From CAIVAT01 sp964473485 (GTDB lineage: Bacteria > Bacteroidota > Bacteroidia > Bacteroidales > FEN-979), in NCBI GenBank assembly GCA_964473485.1, contig CAYYPH010000015.1, positions 36,611 to 100,610 of the forward strand: DNA of 64,000 bases, read 5' to 3'. Numbering within the stretch: the stretch's first letter is position 1; each line of letters opens with the position of its first letter. Positions 19,269 through 27,309 of the stretch are shown here, piece by piece. The notes under the pieces were generated by a model that saw nothing but the letters and a program-made list of their open reading frames with translations, was not told where the DNA came from and did no database searches. A program made the translations under genes and the position numbers.

Positions 19269-20420
19269 TTAGCTGTATCCTTTTTTCCCCTTGAAAAGAT
19301 CAAATTTCAGGAACCGGCATTCGAGCGGTCCGTTAAACAATGTGATCTTCCGCGAGGGCCTTAACCCGATGAATTTTATCGCTCCCAGATCCGACGAAAT
19401 GAGCCAGGCCGTGCAACCGGTAAAATTCCTTTTCATTACATTGCCGATCATCTGGTAAAAGGCAACCGAGTCATCCAGTTTGATCCTCTCATCGTAAGGC
19501 GGATTGAAAAGGAGGAATCCCGGCGAGCCTGGCGACACTGCATCTTCAAATGAAACCTTCTCAATAAGCACCCTCTCCTGAAGTCCTGCAAAAGCCAGGT
19601 TTTCCGTTGCCGAACGAATGGCGCGCTCCGATCGGTCGCCCCCCCTGATTACAAGATTCGGCTCATCCTTCATGGTTAGCCCGGCCGAACTGACCCGTTC
19701 CCACAGACCGGCATCGAAATCGGGCCAGTTCATAAACCCGTAATGGTCACGGAACCGGCCGGGGGGAATTTCAAGTCCAAGCATGGCGGCTTCGATAAGG
19801 ATCGTCCCCGATCCGCACATCGGGTCAAGCAGCGGGATACCGGCGTGCCAGCCCGACAGTTTAATCAGGCCGGCGGCAAGAACCTCGCTGATAGGCGCAG
19901 GTCCGGCGCTCTGCCTGTAGCCCCTCCGGTGGAGCGATTGCCCCGATGAATCAATGGCCACGGTACATGAATCCCTGAAAAGATGAACATTGATCCTGAA
20001 TGATGGATTTGAAAGGTCGACCGATGGCCGGCGGCCCGTGATATTCCTGATCCGGTCGACAATCGCATCTTTCGACCGCTGGGCCACATACTGTGAGTTT
20101 GTAAAAACCGTATAGGAAATCACCGCATCAATAGAGATGGTATGGTCTGGAGAGATGATCTGCTCCCATGGGTATTCGTTAATAGATTTATAAAGGTCTG
20201 ACTGTTCAATGATCTCAAAGTGAAAAAGCGGTTTAAGGATTCGCAGCGCAGTGCGGCAATGAAAGTTGACCCGGTACATTAACTCCTGGTCGCCGGTAAA
20301 GGACACTGCCCTGTTTAGGGTGAGAATGTCGTGCGCACCAATAGATAATAATTCCTCTGCCAGGACGCCCTCAAGTCCTGAAATAGTCTTGGCTATCAGA
20401 GGAAAACCAGTGTTGCTCAT
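19269..20420 (-). CDS. THUMP-domain class I rRNA methyltransferase (RlmL/YpsC family)
   Basis: The 383-residue protein starts 'MSNTGFPLIAKTISGLEGVL', typical of the N-terminal ferredoxin-like/THUMP module of RlmL-like 23S rRNA guanine-N2 methyltransferases. The Rossmann domain has 'LLDPMCGSGTILIEAAML' for SAM binding and 'LFNPPYDERI' as the NPPY catalytic motif. The ATG at 20420 is preferred over an in-frame extension to 20552, which lacks family features. pfkA begins 28 bases after its stop, so this gene probably heads a three-gene operon. The exact target base is not known. Confidence 0.9.
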   Translation of the reverse strand: MSNTGFPLIAKTISGLEGVLAEELLSIGAHDILTLNRAVSFTGDQELMYRVNFHCRTALRILKPLFHFEIIEQSDLYKSINEYPWEQIISPDHTISIDAVISYTVFTNSQYVAQRSKDAIVDRIRNITGRRPSVDLSNPSFRINVHLFRDSCTVAIDSSGQSLHRRGYRQSAGPAPISEVLAAGLIKLSGWHAGIPLLDPMCGSGTILIEAAMLGLEIPPGRFRDHYGFMNWPDFDAGLWERVSSAGLTMKDEPNLVIRGGDRSERAIRSATENLAFAGLQERVLIEKVSFEDAVSPGSPGFLLFNPPYDERIKLDDSVAFYQMIGNVMKRNFTGCTAWLISSDLGAIKFIGLRPSRKITLFNGPLECRFLKFDLFKGKKGYS

Positions 20421-20518
20421 GGGTGCTGTTCGTTCTGCAGAAACCGTAAAAAAAAGAGGTTGTTTGCCCGCCGAAGGTACGAAATATTTATCCCGGGTAT
20501 CAGTTACACAAGGTTTAT

Positions 20519-20526
20519 TAACTTTG
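20519..20526 (+). promoter_or_regulatory. Candidate -7 element (TAACTTTG) of the DUF5686 gene
   Basis: This exact TAnnTTTG match ends 14 bases before the ATG at 20541, predicting a very short leader. No -33 box is seen. Confidence 0.4.
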
Positions 20527-20540
20527 AAAAAAAAGTCAGA

Positions 20541-23057
20541 ATGCAGCGACACTTTCTTATCACATTCATAATCTGCCTGTTACATGCATTTCCCATGCAT
20601 GGACAGGAGACAAATTACACCTCAGGGAAAATCATCGATGCAAAAACCCGGGAACCTTTAGCGTTTGTCAATATTGTGATCAACAATGGAAACACCGGGG
20701 GTACCAGCGACATTGACGGAAAATTCAGGCTGCGCTCATCAAAGCCGGTTACCAGTCTCCGCTTCTCTTTCGTAGGATATGAATCAAAAACGATCAGTAC
20801 CGTCAGTAAAACCAAAGATCTGCTGGTGCAACTAACGCCGAAGGAGATTGATCTGGGTGAGGTTGAGATCCTTCCCGGAATCAATCCCGCTCACCGGATC
20901 ATCAGCAATGTGATCGAAAACCGTGACATCAACGATCCGGAGAAGGTGAAGACCTTTTCATACACGGCCTATGACAAGACCGTATTTACGGCCGACATTG
21001 ACACTACATTGAAAAACGATTTCGCCGCCCTCGTCGACACTACGGGATACAGGCCTGCCGGGGGGATGGGCATGGATTTCACTATGAATGCCGACTCTGT
21101 GAAAATGGATTCGGCCACCCGTGATTCAGCCACCCGTTTTCTGGAAGATCTGATCAGCAAACAATATCTTTTCCTGATGGAGAATGTAACCAAACGGAAG
21201 TTCATGGCTCCCGACAAAAACTATAACAAGGTGATCGCGACCAAAATGTCGGGTTTTAAAGACCCCATCATGGTTTTCATTGCCACCCAGATTCAGTCCT
21301 TTTCCTTTTATAAACCGGTTATCACCATTTTTCAGAGAGAATACATCAATCCCATCGGTTCCGGGGGGTTGAACAAATATTTTTTCAAGATCGAAGACAC
21401 CACCTATTCCGGCAAAGACACCGTTTTTATCGTTTCATTCAGGCCCAGGAAGGGCACCAATTTCGATGGGCTTAAGGGAGTTCTTGCCATCAATACGTTT
21501 AACTGGGCGATCCAGAATGTCAGCGCCGAACCCCATCCGAACGACGGCGGGTTCATGATCAGGATCCACCAGATGTATGAGCTTATCGAAGGCAAGCAGT
21601 GGTTCCCTGTACAGCTTAACACCGATGTGGCCTTTAACAATTTACGGATCGGGAAATACAAAGCGGTAGGAAGCGGCAGGAGTTACATTCGCGACATTGT
21701 GCTCAATCCGGAGTTGGTCAGGAGGGAATTCAGCCATCTTGACATCGAGGTGGACCCGATGGCCACCGACCGTAACGAGAACTTCTGGAATCTTTACCGG
21801 ATCGACAGCCTGACGTCGAAGGACCGCCAGACTTACAAGGTGCTCGACAGCGTAGGAAAAGCCAATAATTTTGACAAGATGGCAAAATCTCTTCAGACGA
21901 TCCTGACCGGCAGGATCCCATGGGGACCCATTGATCTGGACATCAACAAATTTCTCAACTACAACACCTACGAAGGATTGATACTGGGTGCTGGGCTTCA
22001 CACCAACGACAAACTTTCGCAATGGTTCAGGATCGGCGGTTTTTACCAGTATGCCTTTGCCATCTCAACCTCAAAATATGGCGGCGATTTCAAGATCATC
22101 GCGAACCGGCGGCATGACCTGACGTTTTCGGGCGCCTATTTCTATGACCTGATCGAGTCGGGAGGGGTTAGTTTCCCAAGTGATTACGAAAGCATACTAT
22201 CCGGAAATTTCCGGCAGCTTATGATTAAAAAACTGGATCGTACCGAGAGTTTCGGTCTCTCTATGGGTTTCAGGGCACTGAAATACGTGCTTTTCAACGC
22301 AGGTTTTACCAGGGAACAAAAGCAATCGACTACCTTCGACTTCGCCACTCAGGAAGGGAATGCCACCATCCTTGATGATCAGTTCCTCTTCTCAAATTTC
22401 ACAGCGGGGTTTAAATGGGCCTATGGAGAGAAATTCATCCAGACGGTCAACAACAAGATATCGCTCGGGACCAGTTACCCGGTTATCTGGATTCAATACA
22501 CCCTGGGGCTTAAGGGATTCCTGAATGGTGAATACGACTACAACAAAATCGACCTTAAGATCCGTAAAACATTCAATATAAAATACCTGGGAAAACTAAC
22601 CCTGCAACTGAACGGGGGATATGTCGATCAGCCCATCCCTGCAACCAATCTTTATTACGCCCCCGGCAGCTACCGGTTAATCACGCTGTTTGCCCCGGGC
22701 AGCTTTGCCACGATGCGCAACAACGAGTTCCTGTCGAGCAAGTACCTCTCGCTTTACCTTTACCATGATTTTGGTTACCTGCTCTACAAAAGCAAAAACT
22801 GGTTTCATCCTGAGTTTGCCGTCTCACAGAATATCGGTTTCGGATGGCTTGACCACGCTGAGCGTTATCAATATATCAGTATCGCGCCCCGCATCATGGA
22901 TCTGGGTTATTACGAGTCGGGACTGCTGATCAACAACCTGGTCAATCTGCAGTTATACAAGATCGGTGTGGGAGCCTTTTACCGCTGGGGGCCCTATTCG
23001 TTCGACAAAGTGGGCGACAATTTCGCTTACAAGATTTCGATGATATTTCCTTTCTGA
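20541..23057 (+). CDS. DUF5686 outer-membrane protein with carboxypeptidase-like regulatory domain
   Basis: This 838-residue protein begins with a signal peptide (MQRHFLITFIICLLHAFPMHGQ). A CarboxypepD_reg-like beta-sandwich follows, with 'GKIIDAKTREPLAFVNIVI' and 'GTSDIDGKF' at about residues 31-115. The remainder matches the DUF5686 family of Bacteroidota and ends in amphipathic strands with a C-terminal phenylalanine (KISMIFPF), as expected of an outer-membrane beta-barrel. The ATG at 20541 starts the signal peptide; earlier codons in frame are not plausible. Function is not established. It is transcribed alone. Confidence 0.88.
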   Translation: MQRHFLITFIICLLHAFPMHGQETNYTSGKIIDAKTREPLAFVNIVINNGNTGGTSDIDGKFRLRSSKPVTSLRFSFVGYESKTISTVSKTKDLLVQLTPKEIDLGEVEILPGINPAHRIISNVIENRDINDPEKVKTFSYTAYDKTVFTADIDTTLKNDFAALVDTTGYRPAGGMGMDFTMNADSVKMDSATRDSATRFLEDLISKQYLFLMENVTKRKFMAPDKNYNKVIATKMSGFKDPIMVFIATQIQSFSFYKPVITIFQREYINPIGSGGLNKYFFKIEDTTYSGKDTVFIVSFRPRKGTNFDGLKGVLAINTFNWAIQNVSAEPHPNDGGFMIRIHQMYELIEGKQWFPVQLNTDVAFNNLRIGKYKAVGSGRSYIRDIVLNPELVRREFSHLDIEVDPMATDRNENFWNLYRIDSLTSKDRQTYKVLDSVGKANNFDKMAKSLQTILTGRIPWGPIDLDINKFLNYNTYEGLILGAGLHTNDKLSQWFRIGGFYQYAFAISTSKYGGDFKIIANRRHDLTFSGAYFYDLIESGGVSFPSDYESILSGNFRQLMIKKLDRTESFGLSMGFRALKYVLFNAGFTREQKQSTTFDFATQEGNATILDDQFLFSNFTAGFKWAYGEKFIQTVNNKISLGTSYPVIWIQYTLGLKGFLNGEYDYNKIDLKIRKTFNIKYLGKLTLQLNGGYVDQPIPATNLYYAPGSYRLITLFAPGSFATMRNNEFLSSKYLSLYLYHDFGYLLYKSKNWFHPEFAVSQNIGFGWLDHAERYQYISIAPRIMDLGYYESGLLINNLVNLQLYKIGVGAFYRWGPYSFDKVGDNFAYKISMIFPF

Positions 23058-23124
23058 ATGTTGACCGTCTAATTTAGAATAATTCGAAATTTTGGGGCAC
23101 AAAAGTCAGGTTTGAATATTTATT

Positions 23125-23132
23125 TATATTTG
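23125..23132 (+). promoter_or_regulatory. Candidate -7 element (TATATTTG) of the respiratory cluster
   Basis: This exact TAnnTTTG match ends 28 bases before the first gene of the cluster. A TTTG at 23111-23114 is only ten bases upstream, too close to be a normal -33 box. Confidence 0.45.
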
Positions 23133-23160
23133 TCCATATAATTTCATCAGCGACTCAACT

Positions 23161-24126
23161 ATGGAAGATAACCACAACCATCAACCTACCGAAGGAGATC
23201 CAAAAGGTTCATCGAGAAGAGACTTTCTGAAGAATCTCGGACTGGCCGGGGTGGGTGTTGCAACAGGCGCGGCCGCGCTCTATTCGGGTCATATTTTTGA
23301 GGCAAAAAAGGAAGTTTCAGGTGTAAAAAGAGTGTTACTTACCCAGGACGGAAAGCTGGTTCAGGTGGATTCGTTGAAAATGAAGGCGATGGAAAAGACC
23401 GGAGAAGAGCTGCTCACCTTTCAGGGCCGCGAAGGGATTCCCGGACGGCGATGGGTGATGGTGACCGATCTCTCGCGTTGCCGTAATGCCCGGCGTTGTA
23501 TTACCGCCTGCCAGGAGGCACACCAGCTGAAACCGGAGCAGTATCATATCAATACGCTGCAGATGCAGGATTCGCCGAATACTGCCCCCTACCACATGCC
23601 CAAAAACTGCCAGCACTGCGACAATCCGCCCTGTGTTTCGGTATGCCCTGTTGATGCCACCTACAAACGCCCCGATGGAATTGTGCTGATCGATAACGAC
23701 CGGTGTATCGGATGCCGGTTCTGTATGTCGGCCTGCCCTTACTCAGCAAGGATTTTTAATTGGCTGGAGCCGAAAGATGCCGCCAAGCATCAGGATCAGG
23801 ATTACAATGTGGAGTTAAATGTCCCTCAGAAACTTGGCACCATTTCAAAATGCCTTTTCAGCGCCGACCGTCTTCGCGAAGGCAAACTGCCCTATTGTGT
23901 ATCAGCCTGTCCGAACGGGGTATACTATTTCGGCGATGAAAACGAGGATGCAGTAACCAACGGAACCACGCAGGAGACAGTGAGGCTCAGCAAGCTGTTG
24001 CGCGATAACGGCGGATACCAGCTCATGCCGGAGCTTGGGACCAAGCCGAGGGTCTATTATCTTCCCCCGAAGAACCGTCTTTTCCCATTTGATGAAACTC
24101 CAGAACCATCCCCTAAAAAAGCGTGA
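23161..24126 (+). CDS. Tat-exported polyferredoxin-like Fe-S subunit (HybA/PsrB/ActB-type) with two missing cluster cysteines
   Basis: The 321-residue protein starts with a twin-arginine signal (SSRRDFLKNLGLAGVG) and carries four cysteine motifs of the periplasmic DMSO-reductase-type electron-transfer subunit. Motif II (C150, C153, C158, C162) and motif III (C182, C185, C188, C192) are complete. Motif I reads C107-x2-A110-x2-C113-x3-C117, and motif IV reads C231-x2-S234 and then C246-x3-C250. Each therefore lacks its second cysteine, and two of the four clusters may be [3Fe-4S] or absent. It is followed with a 4-base overlap by an NrfD-like membrane subunit. It would pass electrons between that subunit and cytochrome c. 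No molybdopterin catalytic subunit is encoded nearby. Confidence 0.9.
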   Translation: MEDNHNHQPTEGDPKGSSRRDFLKNLGLAGVGVATGAAALYSGHIFEAKKEVSGVKRVLLTQDGKLVQVDSLKMKAMEKTGEELLTFQGREGIPGRRWVMVTDLSRCRNARRCITACQEAHQLKPEQYHINTLQMQDSPNTAPYHMPKNCQHCDNPPCVSVCPVDATYKRPDGIVLIDNDRCIGCRFCMSACPYSARIFNWLEPKDAAKHQDQDYNVELNVPQKLGTISKCLFSADRLREGKLPYCVSACPNGVYYFGDENEDAVTNGTTQETVRLSKLLRDNGGYQLMPELGTKPRVYYLPPKNRLFPFDETPEPSPKKA

Positions 24127-25454
24127 ACCATATGGAATACAACAAATTAACCATTGAGAAAGTCACCTATGACCTGAGCCATCATATTCGGATCAACAAA
24201 GGGTTTATCCTTTGGATGGGTTTCCTGACCGTGTCGCTGCTGATATGTCTTTACGCTTATTCAGTGCAGCTCAGGGAAGGTCTGGGAGTGGCCGGAATAC
24301 GTGACTATGTGAGCTGGGGCATCTACCTTTCGAACTTCGTTTTTTTCGTGGCTTCCAGCCTTATCGGTATGCTGATCAGTGCTGTTCTTGGCCTGATCGG
24401 GTTCAAATGGGTGACGCCGTTGACCAGAATCGCCGAAACCATCGCCGTGGCCTTTGCCGCTGTTGCGGGGCTGGTGATCGTTTCGGACATGGGGCGACCG
24501 GAGCGGCTGGCCTATGTTTTCATTCATGCGCGTTTCCAGTCGCCGATCCTCTGGGACGTTACTGTGATCACTACCTATTTTGTGCTGAGCCTGTTACTTC
24601 TTTACCTTCCGCTGATAGCCGACATGGCCATCATTCACCGGAAGTTTGATGCCCTGCCCGCCTGGTTAAAACCCGTCTACAAAATCCTTTCCCTCAATTT
24701 CACCGACTCACCCGAACAGAACCGGATCATTCACCGGGCAATAAGGATCCTGCTCATCCTGATCGTTCCGATGGCCCTATCCATTCATACCGTCACATCG
24801 TGGTTGTTTGCCGTTACCTCACGGGCAGGCTGGGACAGCACGATCTTTGGGCCGTATTTCGTATCCGGGGCCTTTGTTGCCGGGGCAGCGGCCGTAATCG
24901 TGGCCATGTACTTCTTTCGGAATAACTACAAGCTGCAAGACTACCTGACGGAAATGCATTTCAACAACATGGGCAAGGTACTGGCTTTGGTCTCGCTGGT
25001 CTATCTCTATTTCAACATCAATGAGTTTCTTGTACCGGGATACAAACTCAAACGGGCCGATGCCGTTCACCTGCATGAATTACTTGCAGGCAAGGATGCC
25101 GCGATGTTCTGGCTTGTCCAGGTGGGAGGCCTTATCGTTCCCATTATTCTGATGCTGTTCAGGAGGTTCAGGAAACCGTTGCCAATCATGCTCATCTCTG
25201 TTGCAGTGATCGTCGCGGCGTGGTTTAAACGCTACCTGATCGTCATCCCCACGCAGGAGCATCCTTTCCTGCCCATACAGCATGTGCCTGAAAACTTTGT
25301 TCACTACACCCCCACCCTCCTTGAATCGCTTATTTCGCTGGCGCCTTTCCTCCTTGTTCTGATCATCATCACACTAATCTCCAAGTTTTTTCCCGTTATC
25401 CCGATCCACGAGACAGCCAGGGAAAAAGGGATTGAGCATGTAACCTTTGATTAA
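24123..25454 (+). CDS. NrfD/PsrC/ActC-like polytopic quinol-binding membrane subunit
   Basis: This protein of about 443 residues has about ten membrane segments and belongs to the NrfD superfamily of quinone-reactive subunits. Landmarks are 'DYVSWGIYLSNFVFF' near the N-terminus and 'DMGRPERLAYVFIHARFQSP' after the third helix, like ActC and HybB. Two starts are possible: GTG at 24123, overlapping the stop of the Fe-S gene by four bases, and ATG at 24132. The overlap suggests translational coupling, so the two proteins probably form one complex. It should oxidise menaquinol at the membrane and pass electrons to the Fe-S subunit. Confidence 0.9.
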   Translation: MNHMEYNKLTIEKVTYDLSHHIRINKGFILWMGFLTVSLLICLYAYSVQLREGLGVAGIRDYVSWGIYLSNFVFFVASSLIGMLISAVLGLIGFKWVTPLTRIAETIAVAFAAVAGLVIVSDMGRPERLAYVFIHARFQSPILWDVTVITTYFVLSLLLLYLPLIADMAIIHRKFDALPAWLKPVYKILSLNFTDSPEQNRIIHRAIRILLILIVPMALSIHTVTSWLFAVTSRAGWDSTIFGPYFVSGAFVAGAAAVIVAMYFFRNNYKLQDYLTEMHFNNMGKVLALVSLVYLYFNINEFLVPGYKLKRADAVHLHELLAGKDAAMFWLVQVGGLIVPIILMLFRRFRKPLPIMLISVAVIVAAWFKRYLIVIPTQEHPFLPIQHVPENFVHYTPTLLESLISLAPFLLVLIIITLISKFFPVIPIHETAREKGIEHVTFD

Positions 25455-25474
25455 TCAACAAACAACCGGAAATT

Positions 25475-26377
25475 ATGCGTTTCAACTCACTGATAATCAT
25501 TTCCTTCATCCTTACACAGGGATTCAGTATAACTGCTTCCGGCCAGGCATGGGTTGTTCCCGATGACCAGAAAGCGATCAGGGCACCATTCAAATTCACG
25601 CCCGATATGCAGAAGAAGGGGGAGGAACTTTATGCCAAAAACTGTCAGTCGTGTCACGGTCAGCCCGGAAAAGATAACTGGGCCCAGCTGACACCTCCGC
25701 CGGGTGACCTGGCCAAGGACAAAGTGGCCAAAGAGACCGATGGGGAGATGTTTTACAAGATCACTGCAGGAAGGCCGCCGATGCCTGAATTCAGGAATAT
25801 TCTCACCGAGGACGAGCGCTGGTGGGTGGTAGCCTATGTCCGTACTTTTCACGCAGGATATGTGCAGCCTGAACCAGGTCCAGTAAAAGCTTTCGACGGC
25901 CGGACCATCACGCTTCACATGAAATTCAACGAAAAGGAGAAAAAGATCATTGTCAGCGCTACCGAGCTGACAAAAGAGAATACCCAGATACCGGCTGAAG
26001 GAGTGGATATATCGGTTTGGGTGAAACGCTATTTCGGCCTCATGCAGGCCACCGAGGTCAAGACCACTGGCCCCTCGGGGAATGCAGTGTTTTCCTTCCC
26101 TGAAGACATACCGGGCAATAAGGGTGGCTTTGTGGATCTTGTGGCGAGGGTCAATGATCCGAAAGGGACGATGCGGTCATCACCGGCTACGGCCAGTCTG
26201 GCGATTGGGAAACCCACAGACCTGCCGGGCCTGACCGAAACCCGTGCATGGTGGTCAGTGAGGTCGCAGGCGCCGGTTTGGGTCATTCTGACCTATTCCC
26301 TGTCCGTCATCATTGTTTGGGGATTCATACTATATATTGTTTATACCATATTGCAGATAAGAAAGGTGAGCGGGTGA
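25475..26377 (+). CDS. Membrane-anchored monoheme cytochrome c with Ig-like domain
   Basis: The 300-residue protein has a signal peptide and a class I cytochrome c domain with heme site C57-x2-C60-H61 and a likely axial methionine M103 in 'RPPMPEF'. A beta-rich domain follows (about 135-255). One C-terminal membrane helix (about 265-292) ends in a basic tail, so the heme domain faces the periplasm. It lies 20 bases after the NrfD-like gene and before SCO1 and the oxidase, so it is a good candidate for the electron carrier between the quinol-oxidising module and the oxidase. The last four residues and the stop are encoded by the first unit of a tandem repeat. Confidence 0.88.
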   Translation: MRFNSLIIISFILTQGFSITASGQAWVVPDDQKAIRAPFKFTPDMQKKGEELYAKNCQSCHGQPGKDNWAQLTPPPGDLAKDKVAKETDGEMFYKITAGRPPMPEFRNILTEDERWWVVAYVRTFHAGYVQPEPGPVKAFDGRTITLHMKFNEKEKKIIVSATELTKENTQIPAEGVDISVWVKRYFGLMQATEVKTTGPSGNAVFSFPEDIPGNKGGFVDLVARVNDPKGTMRSSPATASLAIGKPTDLPGLTETRAWWSVRSQAPVWVILTYSLSVIIVWGFILYIVYTILQIRKVSG

Positions 26378-26444
26378 ACAGGTGAGCGGGTGAACAGGTG
26401 AGCGGGTGAACAGGTGAACGAGGGAGCAGGTGAACAGGTGAATG
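26365..26444 (+). repeat. 16-bp tandem repeat, five units
   Basis: Three perfect copies of GGTGAGCGGGTGAACA (26365-26412) are followed by two diverged copies. The first copy supplies the last codons and the TGA stop of the cytochrome c gene. The rest fill the gap before SCO1. Confidence 0.92.
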
Positions 26445-26516
26445 GGGGAATAGAAACCTAGGTTATACGAAATTTGATTAGGAAGGGGTGAAGATCATGA
26501 TCAAAACAAAATAAAG

Positions 26517-27308
26517 ATGTACAGAATCAGACTTTTTCTTTGTTTACTGGCGGTTCTGCTGCTGAGCCAGGGGCAAGTGGTATCGGCACAGGAAGGAACT
26601 GCCATTGAGGCCGGGATCATCGAACAACTCGATACTATCGTTCCTGCCTCGCTCGTCTTTACCGATGAATCAGGGAAGACCGTGAATCTCAGGTCAATCA
26701 TCACAAAACCAACCATTCTCGTGCTGGTTTATTTCGATTGTCCGGGTATTTGTCCGGCCATACTCTCGGGTGTCTCCGACGTAGTGGAGAAACTGGGAAT
26801 GGAACTGGGAAAAGAATACCAGATTTTATCCATCAGTTTTAATCCGGCCGATACACCTGAAAAAGCGGTGAGCCTGAAACGAAATTACCTCCGCGATCAC
26901 AGCCGCGAACACGCAGATTCGTGGATGTATCTTACCGGCGACAGTGCCAACATCAACGCCCTGACACGTGCGGTGGGTTACTATTTCAAACCGATGGGGA
27001 ACGATTTTATGCATCCGTCATGTATCATTGTACTCAGCCCTCAGGCAAAGGTAACCCGGTACCTTTACGGCACCTCATTTCTCCCGTTCGATGTGAAAAT
27101 GGCCATTGTTGAAGCGCAAAAAGGCCAGTCAAGACCGACCATCAACCGGGTTCTGGAATACTGCTTCAGCTATGATCCCGAAGGTAGGAAATACACCCTC
27201 CAGGTCACAAAAATTGCCGCCACCATCATCATCTTTTTTGCGGTAGTCCTATTCACTACGCTCATTATCAGGTCATCCAGGAAAAAGAAAAAATCAAATC
27301 AACAATAA
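26517..27308 (+). CDS. SCO1/SenC copper chaperone for cytochrome oxidase
   Basis: This 263-residue thioredoxin-fold protein has an N-terminal signal/anchor and a second membrane helix near the C-terminus (about 235-253). The copper site is complete: C75 and C79 in 'DCPGICP' and H166 in 'FMHPSC'. SCO1 proteins load the CuA centre of oxidase subunit II. Its position directly before ctaD (one base apart) and in the same cluster as a CuA subunit agrees with this. The ATG at 26517 fits the signal sequence. Confidence 0.93.
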   Translation: MYRIRLFLCLLAVLLLSQGQVVSAQEGTAIEAGIIEQLDTIVPASLVFTDESGKTVNLRSIITKPTILVLVYFDCPGICPAILSGVSDVVEKLGMELGKEYQILSISFNPADTPEKAVSLKRNYLRDHSREHADSWMYLTGDSANINALTRAVGYYFKPMGNDFMHPSCIIVLSPQAKVTRYLYGTSFLPFDVKMAIVEAQKGQSRPTINRVLEYCFSYDPEGRKYTLQVTKIAATIIIFFAVVLFTTLIIRSSRKKKKSNQQ

Positions 27309-27309
27309 T

